From positions 1 through 64,000 of the forward strand of contig CANNDD010000002.1 in the NCBI GenBank assembly GCA_947503285.1: a DNA stretch of 64,000 nt. The letters run 5' to 3'. Under the pieces are notes generated by a model, which searched no databases, was not told the origin of the DNA, and was given only the letters and a program-made list of their open reading frames with translations. The first letter of the stretch is position 1. Every line of letters starts with the position of its first letter. The translations under genes and the position numbers were made by a program. This document shows, piece by piece, positions 44,749 to 54,014 of this stretch. The DNA comes from an uncultured Croceitalea sp. GTDB lineage: Bacteria; Bacteroidota; Bacteroidia; Flavobacteriales; Flavobacteriaceae.

Positions 44749-46476
44749 AGAGGTATTCTGTTTTGATTGCTGCGAAACTTTTGCTTGAATTGCCGTTTTT
44801 TCAGATAAGTTTTCACAATACTCAAAAGCATCACTTGTGCGTACGAAAAGATTTTCGGTACCCAATTTGGATATCAGTCCGCTAGAGAAAAGAATATCCC
44901 TGATAGGGCCTATGGCCCCTGCGATCAACAATTCAATATTCTTATTTTTCAAATCATCAACTACTTGGTTGAGTACATTGAGCGCGCTACTATCTATATA
45001 ATTTATGGCCTCTGCATTCAAAATAACGAACTTGAGTTCTTTCCCCTTATGTGCTATATTCTTATATAGCTCCGATTTAAAGTAATCCCTATTGGCGAAA
45101 AACAACTGCCCATCAAAACGAAGTACCAAGGTATCTTCAAATTGCTCAATATCATCACCAAACCGATTTACGTTCTTAAAATAATCCGTTCCTTTTATGC
45201 GACCGAGAATTGCAATATGAGGCCGCGAGGTTCTGTTGACCAACAATAATAAAGAGAACAGTACCCCAAAAATGATTCCTTGTGATATTCCTATTAAAAG
45301 CGTGGTCAAAAAGGTGACCAGCAACAGGAAAAACTCATCTTTTCGCTGTCTCCATAATTGTTTTGGATACTTCAAATCAATAAGACCATAAACTGCTACT
45401 AGAATAATCGCCCCCAACACCGACTTGGGTAGGTAGTAAAAAAACGGGGTCAAATAAAGAAGTGTTATGCCTACAACGATTACACTTACGAGTGAGGCAA
45501 CTCCTGTTTTAGCCCCTTCATTTACGTTCACTGCCGTTCGAGACAATCCAGCGTTTACGGGATAGGACTGAAATAGGGAACCTATGATATTTGAAGCCCC
45601 TAAGGCGCGTAGTTCTTGATTGGCATCGGTGTAGAATTCATTGTCTTTTTCCTCTACTGCCTTCGCAATGGTCATTGCCTCTGCAAAGGCTATAAACGCT
45701 AGCGCCATTGCCGTGGGAAAAGCACGTATTATCAAATTCGTATCCAATTGTGGTAACTGAAAAGCCGGTAATCCTTTAGGTACATGACCCACAATATGGA
45801 CATCCGTTTCGTTTACCATAAAAAAATAAATACCTACAATGGACAAAACCACCACGACCATAGCGGCCGGAAGCTTTCGATGTAACATCTTCAAACCCAA
45901 GATGACCAAGACTGCGGCAATACCGATGACGAGGTCATAAAAATTCGTTTCAGAAATTTGACTCCCTATGCTTTGAAGGGTTCTTAAGGTATTGTTGGTC
46001 GAAATCCGTAACCCAAAAAAATGTTTCAACTGGCTGATGGCAATCACTATTGCCGCCGCTGATGTAAAGCCACTGACCACTGGTCTCGATAAAAAATTGG
46101 AGAGAAATCCAAGACGCATAAACCCCATAATCAATTGTATGGCACCTACAAATAAGGCTAAAACGACTGCCATACCAATATAATCTTCCAAACTTGACAA
46201 CTTCATTGCGGCCAAGCTAGAAGCCACGATCAAAGAATCTAAAGCTACCGGGCCTACTGCCAGTTTTCTACTTGAGCCTGTAATCGCATAAATTAAATTC
46301 GGGACTAGGGCGGCGTATAAACCATATATGGGTGGCAAACCTGCTATTAAGGCATAGGCCATACCTTGTGGAATCAACATAATCCCCACCGTAATGCCCG
46401 CAGAAAAATCACCTGCTAGATAGCTCTTCTTATACTTTGGTAGCCAATCAAGTATCGGAAAATAACGTTTATACAT
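44740..46476 (-). CDS. SulP-family anion transporter with STAS domain
   Basis: About 578 residues from ATG 46476 (MYKRYFPILDWLPKYKK), the usual SulP beginning; an in-frame ATG at 46497 adds seven residues. The sulfate-transporter signature AGITVGIMLIPQGMAYALIAGLPPIYGLYAALVP is present, then about a dozen membrane helices and a C-terminal STAS domain (LRFDGQLFFANRDYFKSEL, VILNAEAINYIDSSALNVLNQ). Likely sulfate, sulfite or bicarbonate transport; the gene context favours export or uptake of the sulfur oxidation product. Confidence 0.92.
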   Translation of the reverse strand: MYKRYFPILDWLPKYKKSYLAGDFSAGITVGIMLIPQGMAYALIAGLPPIYGLYAALVPNLIYAITGSSRKLAVGPVALDSLIVASSLAAMKLSSLEDYIGMAVVLALFVGAIQLIMGFMRLGFLSNFLSRPVVSGFTSAAAIVIAISQLKHFFGLRISTNNTLRTLQSIGSQISETNFYDLVIGIAAVLVILGLKMLHRKLPAAMVVVVLSIVGIYFFMVNETDVHIVGHVPKGLPAFQLPQLDTNLIIRAFPTAMALAFIAFAEAMTIAKAVEEKDNEFYTDANQELRALGASNIIGSLFQSYPVNAGLSRTAVNVNEGAKTGVASLVSVIVVGITLLYLTPFFYYLPKSVLGAIILVAVYGLIDLKYPKQLWRQRKDEFFLLLVTFLTTLLIGISQGIIFGVLFSLLLLVNRTSRPHIAILGRIKGTDYFKNVNRFGDDIEQFEDTLVLRFDGQLFFANRDYFKSELYKNIAHKGKELKFVILNAEAINYIDSSALNVLNQVVDDLKNKNIELLIAGAIGPIRDILFSSGLISKLGTENLFVRTSDAFEYCENLSEKTAIQAKVSQQSKQNTSVT

Positions 46477-46511
46477 TACCGCAAAGGTACTATGCATTTA
46501 GAAGATAATCG

Positions 46512-46525
46512 GTAACACAGGTAGC
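46512..46525. promoter_or_regulatory. GTAAC-N4-GTAGC motif, putative Crp/Fnr site
   Basis: GTAACACAGGTAGC matches the 41364 palindrome at 10 of 14 positions and shares the flanking CGG and CA.AGC bases. Centred 42 bases upstream of ATG 46476, which favours that start over 46497. Confidence 0.45.
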
Positions 46526-46530
46526 AAAGC

Positions 46531-47163
46531 TCAAATATCAAATAGTTCAATTTGGTTTCTGTTCAACTTGATCTTGCCCATGACCTCTAGTTTTTTAAGC
46601 AATCTTGATATGACCACTCTTGAGCTATGAAGATCATAGGCAATTTCTTGGTGTGTACTTAGTATAACCTTTGAATTTGTAATTCGCGCTTTCTCTTTGA
46701 GATAACCTACAAGTCTTTCATCCATATTTTTGAAAGCAATACCATCGACTGTGGCCAATAATTCATTTAAACGATTATGATAACTATCAAAGACAAAATT
46801 GCGCCACGACCTGTAAACACTTATCCACTCCCCCATTTTTCGAACAGGCACCAGTACAAGTTCCACGTCGGTTTCAGCAATTGCCCTAATCTCACTTTGG
46901 GTATCGCCTAGACAACAGGCCATGGTCATGCTACAGGTATCACCGCGCTCGAGATAATAGAGCAACAGTTCATCACCATCATCATCTTCCCTAAGGATCT
47001 TGATCGCCCCAGATAGCAGTAAGGGCATACCTTTGATATATTCACCGATTTCAATGATTTTTTCCCCTTCAGATATTCGCAAATACTTGCCCGAGTCAGC
47101 AATCTCTTCTATCAAGGGCTTTTCAAATACGTTGCCAAAATTTTCTTCTAACTGATGCAACAT
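46531..47163 (-). CDS. Crp/Fnr-family transcriptional regulator
   Basis: 210 residues with an N-terminal cNMP-binding-like beta-roll (ISEGEKIIEIGEYIKGMPLLLSGAIKILRED) and a C-terminal winged HTH (STHQEIAYDLHSSRVVISRLLKKLEVMG). Two adjacent cysteines (MACCLGD) lie in the effector domain and could sense redox or sulfur species. The recognition helix has SRVVISR where Crp has SRETVGR, so a non-TGTGA site is expected. GTAAC-type motifs upstream of the adjacent sulfur genes are the best candidate targets. Confidence 0.9.
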   Translation of the reverse strand: MLHQLEENFGNVFEKPLIEEIADSGKYLRISEGEKIIEIGEYIKGMPLLLSGAIKILREDDDGDELLLYYLERGDTCSMTMACCLGDTQSEIRAIAETDVELVLVPVRKMGEWISVYRSWRNFVFDSYHNRLNELLATVDGIAFKNMDERLVGYLKEKARITNSKVILSTHQEIAYDLHSSRVVISRLLKKLEVMGKIKLNRNQIELFDI

Positions 47164-47186
47164 GATGTCTTACTTTCAGTGTTGTA

Positions 47187-49343
47187 TTAGGTTAAACTCA
47201 ACGGTAATTGCGTAAGCCGATTCCCTGTTATGCGAAAAACGGCATTTGCTATAGCAGCTGCAATTGGACCTAAAGGGGGTTCCCCCACGGCACCGGGTTT
47301 ATCACTACCTTGAAGCAGTACTACATCAATTTCTTTGGGTGCATGCTTCATTTGTGCCATTTCATATGGGCCATAGATTATCGGGGTCAATTCTCCATCT
47401 ACCAGCTCCATTTTTTCATATAATGAGGCGCTCATTCCCATGATTATTGCGCCTTCGCATTGTGCCCTTATTTGATCCGGGTTTATAGCCAGGCCTGGAT
47501 CCATTGCACAGGTCACTTTGTGTACCTTTATTTCATTATTGACAACGGAAACCTCAGCAACTTGTGCGCAGGGCGTACCCGCATCGGTAGATGCCGCGAT
47601 ACCCATTGCCCTTCCATTTACGGCCTTGTCTTTATAATTCGCTTTTTTAGCAGCAGCTTTAATTACCGCTTTTAACCGATTCCCCTTTTCATCATCTTGA
47701 ATATGTGCCAAGCGAAAAGCTACAGGGTTTTTACCAGCCCTTATCGCCAACTCATCCATAAAGCTTTCCCAGGCAAAGGTATTTGCCAGCAACCCTAAAC
47801 TACGCCACCAACTTGTGGCAAAGGGCAAATCTACGTGCCATGAAACCGTTCTAATATTGGGGATACCGCTATAATGACAGAAACCTCCCCTAATGGCACC
47901 AACATCAGTACCCAAAACCCCATGTAAAAAGCCCGGTAGCATTGCAGCATCTATGGCCACGTCACCGCTTGAAAAATCGTGTTGGATAAATGCTATATTT
48001 CCTTGGTCATCCAATTTTCCATGTAATTGATGATGTGTTGGTGGTCTGAACAAATCATGCTGAAACTCTTCCCTTCTAGAAAAGAAATACTTCACCGGTT
48101 TACCTACGGCTTTAGACATCACCGCTGCTTGAACTGCATGGGGCGTATGTAAACGTCTTCCAAAACCCCCTCCCAAATAGGTAGGAATGATATTGACCTT
48201 CTCTTCGTCAACGTCTAGTCGTTTTGCCACCTCTTTTCGGGTTAAGGCGACTACTTGCGTTGCCATTTTAAGGGTCACCTTATCCCCTTCAACGGAAGCC
48301 AAAACCCCATTTGGTTCTAACTGGGCATGGGCACCAATCGGGCTTGAAAACTCCATTGCAATAAGATTATCGTCGTCTTTCAAATTGTCGCCTTCTTTTT
48401 GAAGCAAAAAGGCTTTACCCTTACCCACCTTAACCATTTCACGAATGTCGTCTGTTTGCCAGTTTTCCGTAACTTCCCAAGTAACGTCAATGGCTTCTTT
48501 TGCCCTTTCAGCGGCAGTGAATGATTTTGCTACCACCCCAACGAAGTCCTCTTCTTCAATAATTTTTACGATATCGGGCATTGTCTGCGCCTTCGACACA
48601 TCAGCGCTTATAAATTTTGCCCCAACCTTATTAGGTCTGACCACGGCCCCATATAGCATCTCGGGCATCTCGGCATCCATCCCGAAAATAGGATCTCCAA
48701 AAACCTTTGAATTCAGATCCACCCTTGGTATGGGTTTCCCTATGAACTTATAATTCTTGATTGCTTTTAAAGCAGGGGTTTTAGGAACCTCCCATTTCGA
48801 GACCCCTTGAGCAATCTCAGTATAAGTTAGCTCCGTATCACCTACCCGTATTACCCCATTTTCTACTTTTATTGATGAGGCTTCGAATCCTAATCTCTTT
48901 ACTGCCTCTTGTTTTAGCATTTCCCGTAGGGTAGCCGCCAATTCGCGAAGTGGTTGCCATAAACTTGAAATGGACGTACTGCCCCCAGTGGCAAAACTGT
49001 CTAGGTTTCCTGATATGGAGGCCGCATGTACGACCGAAATCTGATTCATATCAACTTCCAGTTCGTCAGCTGCCATTTGCGCCAATCCCGTAAACGTTCC
49101 CTGCCCCATCTCTACTTTCGGGGAATGCAGCACCACCTTATTTTCTTTCGTGATCTCAAACCATAACATGGGTTCCATTCCGCTACCTAAATAGGGAGAT
49201 TCACCACTATCGGCTACAGCTAAGATTTTTCTTCGAATAGGGTTTCTGAAAAGATACGTCCCTATTGCCACAACCCCTAAAGTTCCTACACCGCCTCGAA
49301 TCAAAAACCTACGCCTCGAAATTTTCTTCTTATTGCCACCCAT
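47187..49343 (-). CDS. Molybdenum hydroxylase large subunit (isoquinoline-oxidoreductase/xanthine-dehydrogenase family)
   Basis: 718 residues with a twin-arginine signal (KKKISRRRFLIRGG) and hydrophobic stretch. Domain order follows IorB/aldehyde-oxidoreductase beta subunits: GSTSISSLWQPLRE, IGKPIPRVDLNSKVFGDPIFGMD, YLGGGFGRRLH (molybdopterin binding), and the C-terminal VGEPPLGPIAAAIANAVF, where the Glu of GEPP is catalytic. Together with the downstream 2Fe-2S subunit it would oxidise an aldehyde or N-heterocycle in the periplasm. It uses molybdopterin cytosine dinucleotide in known homologues. Substrate unknown. Confidence 0.9.
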   Translation of the reverse strand: MGGNKKKISRRRFLIRGGVGTLGVVAIGTYLFRNPIRRKILAVADSGESPYLGSGMEPMLWFEITKENKVVLHSPKVEMGQGTFTGLAQMAADELEVDMNQISVVHAASISGNLDSFATGGSTSISSLWQPLRELAATLREMLKQEAVKRLGFEASSIKVENGVIRVGDTELTYTEIAQGVSKWEVPKTPALKAIKNYKFIGKPIPRVDLNSKVFGDPIFGMDAEMPEMLYGAVVRPNKVGAKFISADVSKAQTMPDIVKIIEEEDFVGVVAKSFTAAERAKEAIDVTWEVTENWQTDDIREMVKVGKGKAFLLQKEGDNLKDDDNLIAMEFSSPIGAHAQLEPNGVLASVEGDKVTLKMATQVVALTRKEVAKRLDVDEEKVNIIPTYLGGGFGRRLHTPHAVQAAVMSKAVGKPVKYFFSRREEFQHDLFRPPTHHQLHGKLDDQGNIAFIQHDFSSGDVAIDAAMLPGFLHGVLGTDVGAIRGGFCHYSGIPNIRTVSWHVDLPFATSWWRSLGLLANTFAWESFMDELAIRAGKNPVAFRLAHIQDDEKGNRLKAVIKAAAKKANYKDKAVNGRAMGIAASTDAGTPCAQVAEVSVVNNEIKVHKVTCAMDPGLAINPDQIRAQCEGAIIMGMSASLYEKMELVDGELTPIIYGPYEMAQMKHAPKEIDVVLLQGSDKPGAVGEPPLGPIAAAIANAVFRITGNRLTQLPLSLT

Positions 49344-49345
49344 GC

Positions 49346-49840
49346 TTACGATTTTTGAGGTTCTGTTTCAGAAATTTCAGTTCCCTTCAGTTCAACTGCG
49401 CGATGAATCGCTTTTCGCATGCGATAGTAGGTGGCGCAACGACAGATGTTGGTGATGTTCTTATCAATATCATCATCGGTGGGGCTTTGATGTTTTTCAA
49501 GTAAAGCTGCGGTGGCCATCATAAATCCAGATTGGCAATACCCGCATTGTGGCACGATTTCCTCAATCCAAGCTTGTTGTATCGGGTGCGGATTCTCTTC
49601 TGTGCCTAAACCTTCTATGGTCGTAATCTGCTTTCCTTCAGCAAACTTTACCGGATATAGGCAAGAACGAACCGCTTCACCATCAATTACCAAGGTACAG
49701 GCCCCACAGGCCGCTTTTCCGCAACCAAACTTGGTCCCTTTTAAACCTAATACATCCCGTATGACCCATAACAGTGGGGTGGTATCATCGGTCAAATCGA
49801 TCTCGGTATCCGAATTGTTGAGCACAAAAGAAATTCGCAT
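49346..49840 (-). CDS. 2Fe-2S subunit of the molybdenum hydroxylase
   Basis: 164 residues. Plant-type ferredoxin cluster cysteines (KFGCGKAACGACTLVIDG...C) and the second cluster motif (CGYCQSGFMMATAALL ... NICRCATYYRMRKAI) define a CoxS/IorA-like small subunit. It carries two 2Fe-2S centres that pass electrons from the molybdenum site. Two bases separate it from the Tat-exported large subunit; the small subunit itself has no signal, so it is probably carried across as a complex (hitchhiker mechanism, as known for related enzymes). Confidence 0.93.
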   Translation of the reverse strand: MRISFVLNNSDTEIDLTDDTTPLLWVIRDVLGLKGTKFGCGKAACGACTLVIDGEAVRSCLYPVKFAEGKQITTIEGLGTEENPHPIQQAWIEEIVPQCGYCQSGFMMATAALLEKHQSPTDDDIDKNITNICRCATYYRMRKAIHRAVELKGTEISETEPQKS

Positions 49841-50000
49841 AGTGTTATTTTTAGCTACAACAAGATATTCAACTTTGACGATATTACAGTAAAAACAGGT
49901 TCTTATAAAAAGAATACTTATTTAAAACTTCGATCTAAACCTAGTAGTATCGTACCTTTTGTTTTGGAATAGCTACTTTTAAAAATCAATTTTTCAAGAA

Positions 50001-51089
50001 ATGGCCAAGGTCAATAATTATGGTTTGTTTAGGTACTTGCTCTTACTGTTTCTCTTGGCACAATGCAAAAATCAGGGAAACGAAGCAGTTGTGGTCACTA
50101 AAAAAGGGGAAAAGAACTATAGCAAGACCAAAGATACCGTACCTAAAGGCATGGTTTGGATTCCGGGTGGGCTTTTTATGCAAGGTGCCGTCAGCCATGA
50201 TGTTAATGCCATGGCCCATGAAAAACCCGTTCATAAGGTGCGGGTCGATGGTTTTTTTATGGACATCCACGAAGTTACCAATGCTGAATTTTCAGAGTTT
50301 GTTGCCCAGACCGATTATGTAACCTTGGCTGAAAGGGAAATTAATTGGGAGGAAATGAAAAAACAACTTCCTGAGGGAACCCCAAAACCTGCTGATTCAC
50401 TTTTACAAGCAGGTTCTTTGGTCTTTAAAAGCATTGCCACTACCAATTTATATGATTATTCGCAATGGTGGCAGTGGACCATTGGTGCGAACTGGAAACA
50501 CCCTCAGGGCCCGGATAGTTCTATCAAAGGAAAAGAAAACAATCCCGTAGTCCATATCGCCTACGAAGATGCGTTGGCCTATTGCAAATGGAAGGGCAGG
50601 CGCTTGCCAACGGAAGCAGAATGGGAATATGCTGCCCGAGGGGGTTCTGAGGCCACTATTCATTCGTGGGGAAATGAAGTCACTGCATTGGCTGAAATGG
50701 CGAATACCTGGACAGGGCAATTTCCCAAAGAGAATACCAAAAAAGATGGGTTTGAAGGCCTTTCACCCGTAAAAACCTATGCCCCAAATGGCTATGGGCT
50801 TTATGATATGGCGGGCAACGTGTGGGAATGGACCAATGATTGGTACAATTCAAACTATTATCATGAATTGGGATTAGAAAATAGAACGACATTAAATCCG
50901 GAAGGTGCCGCGAAACCGTTCAACAAAAATAATCCATATGCCCAAGAGCGAATTATCAAAGGGGGTTCCTTTCTTTGTAATGCGAGCTATTGTGCCAGTT
51001 ATCGCATATCATCAAGAATGGCATCATCACTTGACTCGGCCATGGAGCATTTGGGATTTAGAACGGTCAAGGGAGCATATCAAAAGTAG
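50001..51089 (+). CDS. Formylglycine-generating-enzyme-family lipoprotein
   Basis: 362 residues with a lipoprotein signal (YLLLLFLLAQC). The FGE-sulfatase domain runs from about 45 to the end: MVWIPGGLFMQG, GFFMDIHEVTNAEF, RLPTEAEWEYAARGG, GLYDMAGNVWEWTNDWY and RIIKGGSFLCNASYC. Both active-site cysteines of aerobic FGE are preserved as C326 and C331, unlike in many structural paralogues. FGE converts a sulfatase Cys to formylglycine. No sulfatase gene lies in the window, so the client is elsewhere. Lipidation suggests action outside the inner membrane. Confidence 0.88.
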   Translation: MAKVNNYGLFRYLLLLFLLAQCKNQGNEAVVVTKKGEKNYSKTKDTVPKGMVWIPGGLFMQGAVSHDVNAMAHEKPVHKVRVDGFFMDIHEVTNAEFSEFVAQTDYVTLAEREINWEEMKKQLPEGTPKPADSLLQAGSLVFKSIATTNLYDYSQWWQWTIGANWKHPQGPDSSIKGKENNPVVHIAYEDALAYCKWKGRRLPTEAEWEYAARGGSEATIHSWGNEVTALAEMANTWTGQFPKENTKKDGFEGLSPVKTYAPNGYGLYDMAGNVWEWTNDWYNSNYYHELGLENRTTLNPEGAAKPFNKNNPYAQERIIKGGSFLCNASYCASYRISSRMASSLDSAMEHLGFRTVKGAYQK

Positions 51090-51480
51090 TATTCCCAAAA
51101 TCAACTCCCTAGGAAGTCAAGAAAATACCCGAGGGTAATTTCCGTATAGGGTACAAAATGTTGCATTACCCAAATTAAATGATAATCATCAGTTTTTGGA
51201 AGGAAATTTTTCTTGAGAATATAGGGATGTTCCTCTTCAACAAGATGTTATAAAGTATATGCTAAATTTTTTAACCTAAATTTGTTTAAATTCAATCAAT
51301 GTTTAGGGTCCGTTTTATTTTGTTAAAAAGTAAGATGTTGTATTAGAATCAGATAGCGCGATTGGGGTTTTGATAAGTAACTGAAATAGCCGAAGTGAAT
51401 GCTTACTGATTTCTTTGAAAATAAGGTTTTATGACAACATGACTTTAAGACCATAACATATTCATAATCCGTTTGTCATT
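51090..51480. other. 390-base gene-free region
   Basis: Lies between two plus-strand genes. A small hairpin, TACCC-GA-GGGTA, sits around 51127-51138. No other feature or promoter match was recognised. Confidence 0.35.
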
Positions 51481-53511
51481 ATGAAACAACTACTTTCATG
51501 GCTTACCATTTTTTTTACGATTCTAAGCATTGCGCAAAAGTCAAAGAAAGATAGTATCCTACAACTGATCCAAAAGAATCCATCCACTGAGGAAACGGTT
51601 AGAAATTTAAATTTACTTTCAACAAAATACTATAAGAGACAACCTGACAGTAGCATCATCTTGGCGCAACGTTCGTTGCGTTTGGCTGAGGAATTACGAT
51701 ATAAGGATGGCATCTATAGTGCCAAGGCCAATATCGTCTTGGCTCGTTTTCGGCAAGGTGACTTTGAAGATGCCGATGTTAGATTGAAAGAACTTTTACA
51801 AGCAGGGGAACTTGATAACTATGCCCAAAAAAGTATTCTGTTCGCACTGGGTGAGGTATACTTCAAAAAGCAAATACTTGATTCTACCTTAAAATATTCC
51901 CTAGCTACCCTCAAAGCTTCAGAACGAAGCAATGACCCCCCAGAAAGACTCTTGGTATACCATAACAATCTGAGTATAGATTATGCTCAAAAGGGATATT
52001 TGGACAGAGCCATATTCCACAACCTCAGTGCCATCAAACTTGACGGGTTACTTCCCGAAGATTTGAACAGAAAAACGCAATTGTATATCAACGCGGGAAA
52101 CATGTACCGCTTGGTAGGAGGGTATAAAAACGCTTTAAAATATAGACAACTGGCTTATGAGACCGCAAAAAGGTTAGGGATCGACCGTATGATCGCATTG
52201 GCCGCGGTAAAACTGTCAGAATCACTGTTAGATGTCAACAAACCCAAAGAATCAAAAGAAAAACTCGATATCGCCTCAACATACATTTCAGGGTTTTCTG
52301 GACAAGGGGAAATCATAGAAAATTTTGTTTACGTTACCAGGGCCTATTATTACAAGACCATAGGTGACTACGATAAGGCAATCGATTATTATAAAAAGGG
52401 GATGGAAGTCGCCGAGAAGGCGGCCAACAAACAAGACCTGCTATTTATCTCGAATAACTTGGCTGAGTTACAAATAGAACTTGGTCTATACAATGAGGCG
52501 GAAAAAAATCTTGAAAGGGCTTTGCAAATACAAACTGGGGTCGGCGATTTGATCAGTGAAAAGGAAACCTATTTACTGAAGGCGCGTGTAGATTCCATTC
52601 AAGGGGATATCCATTCATACGTACAAAGCAATTGGAAATACAATCAATTAAAAGATAGTATCGCCTCTGAAAATACCGCAAAGGCCATTGCGCAGTTAGA
52701 GATTGAATACGAGACAAATTTAAAGGATAGGGAAATTGAACTTTTGAACCTAGAGAACGAAAACAAGGAAACGGACCAAAGGCGTATGCGTATTATTCAA
52801 ATTAGTCTTGCGACCATTGTCATACTCTTACTGATCCTGGCTTTTATCATGTATAAGAGCAATACTTCACAGAAAAAATCAATGGTCACCATTCGAAGGC
52901 AGAATAAGGAGAATAAGTTGTTGGTACAAGAGACCCATCATCGGGTTAAAAACAACCTACAGATTATTTTGAGTCTTCTCAACGTACAAGCTTCTAATTT
53001 GAATAGCCACCCAAAACTGGATATGGCATTGGCGGAAAGCAGGAATAGGATAAAATCATTGGCCCTTATCCACGAAGAGCTGTACCAGCACAAAACAATG
53101 AGTAGCGTGAACTCAAAATTCTATTTCTCTCGACTCATCAAGAATATTATGGATTCCATGGTGGATAGCTCAGGTAAGATCAATGTTGTCCATAACATAG
53201 ATGATGCTGAAATTAAAATGTCAATAGCCGTGCCCATGGGGCTGATCATAAACGAACTACTCACCAATGCGGTGAAGTATGCGTTTGAAGGGAAGGAAAG
53301 TGGTACAGTCAACGTCACCTACAGTACAAATGATGGGTACCATGAATTAATTGTGGGGGACGATGGTGTTGGTTTCAAGGATTGTTCAAAGAAGAACTAT
53401 TCGTTTGGGCTAAACTTGGTAGAAGGCTTGACAAAGCAGTATGGGGGAAGCTTTTCAATACATCCTGAAAAAGGGGAAACTAGCTTCACGGTTGTCCTTA
53501 AAGAAGTATAG
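51481..53511 (+). CDS. TPR-containing sensor histidine kinase (HisKA_2 type)
   Basis: 676 residues with a signal peptide (LLSWLTIFFTILSIAQ). Roughly ten TPR-like helical pairs (residues 30-390; for example YDKAIDYYKKGMEVAEKAAN) precede a coiled coil, a membrane helix (IIQISLATIVILLLILAFIMYK) and a HisKA_2 domain. The conserved ETHHRVKNNLQIILSLLNVQ places the phosphorylatable histidine at H487 (H486 is adjacent). The HATPase shows LLTNAVKYAFEGK, VGDDGVGF and FGLNLVEGLTKQYGG. No partner regulator is adjacent. Unlike the kinase at 8640, the catalytic boxes are canonical. Confidence 0.92.
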   Translation: MKQLLSWLTIFFTILSIAQKSKKDSILQLIQKNPSTEETVRNLNLLSTKYYKRQPDSSIILAQRSLRLAEELRYKDGIYSAKANIVLARFRQGDFEDADVRLKELLQAGELDNYAQKSILFALGEVYFKKQILDSTLKYSLATLKASERSNDPPERLLVYHNNLSIDYAQKGYLDRAIFHNLSAIKLDGLLPEDLNRKTQLYINAGNMYRLVGGYKNALKYRQLAYETAKRLGIDRMIALAAVKLSESLLDVNKPKESKEKLDIASTYISGFSGQGEIIENFVYVTRAYYYKTIGDYDKAIDYYKKGMEVAEKAANKQDLLFISNNLAELQIELGLYNEAEKNLERALQIQTGVGDLISEKETYLLKARVDSIQGDIHSYVQSNWKYNQLKDSIASENTAKAIAQLEIEYETNLKDREIELLNLENENKETDQRRMRIIQISLATIVILLLILAFIMYKSNTSQKKSMVTIRRQNKENKLLVQETHHRVKNNLQIILSLLNVQASNLNSHPKLDMALAESRNRIKSLALIHEELYQHKTMSSVNSKFYFSRLIKNIMDSMVDSSGKINVVHNIDDAEIKMSIAVPMGLIINELLTNAVKYAFEGKESGTVNVTYSTNDGYHELIVGDDGVGFKDCSKKNYSFGLNLVEGLTKQYGGSFSIHPEKGETSFTVVLKEV

Positions 53512-53784
53512 CAATACACGTAATCGCTTGGTATTTACATTGCCCACCGTATAGCTAAGCTTTGAATAGGAGGCTTTGAAAAACAACTGTGAATTAAAAT
53601 CGTAAAATAACGGATAGGGGATATGAGCACCTCCTTACTTAAGGAAATAGTGGCTTTTACCACAAAGAAAAAACGCTAAAGGTGGGTTGAAATAGGCCAT
53701 AGTTTGGCTTTGCTATTGCTTCCACGAGCTTGGCCCACCCTGACGACCCCCAGAATAAAAATTTCATTGTTAAAAAGGATAAAA

Positions 53785-53815
53785 AAACAAAAAACCTCTC
53801 GATTTCTCGAGAGGT
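53785..53815 (-). terminator. Original tRNA-Asn terminator, displaced at the island edge
   Basis: ACCTCTCGA at 53794-53802 pairs with TCGAGAGGT at 53807-53815. On the minus strand the stem is followed by TTTTTTG and further T-runs. It lies just beyond the displaced tRNA 3' fragment, as expected for the ancestral terminator of the tRNA. Confidence 0.8.
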
Positions 53816-53829
53816 CTCTTTTCTACTTA

Positions 53830-53873
53830 TGCTCCTCCTCTTGGGCTCGAACCAAGGACACTCTGATTAACAG
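53830..53873 (-). repeat. Left attachment repeat: 3' fragment of tRNA-Asn
   Basis: 44 bases identical, except for A/C at 53860, to 61477-61520, covering the anticodon loop, T arm and 3' acceptor of tRNA-Asn. There is no 5' half, so it is a pseudo-tRNA fragment left by integration. Confidence 0.92.
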
Positions 53874-53980
53874 CGTTGGCGAATGGGGTACAAGCAAATT
53901 TTAAAAATCACGTATTTTATTGAATGTCAGTGTTTTAATAATTTTTGTTGTCAAACAAAGTCAATTGAAACCAACTTTTT

Positions 53981-54001
53981 GCGTGCAAATTGCGTGCAAA
54001 T
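53981..54001. repeat. Tandem GCGTGCAAATT repeat, left copy
   Basis: Two direct copies of GCGTGCAAAT(T) just upstream of the integrase start. The same 21-base pair of units occurs at 61411-61431 at the other end of the island, in the same orientation. They resemble arm-type binding sites of a tyrosine recombinase. Confidence 0.7.
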
Positions 54002-54014
54002 TTTTTTATAACTT

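Noticed and set aside
53704-53904. 66-codon plus-strand frame
   Set aside because: It covers the displaced terminator and tRNA-Asn fragment; no domain.
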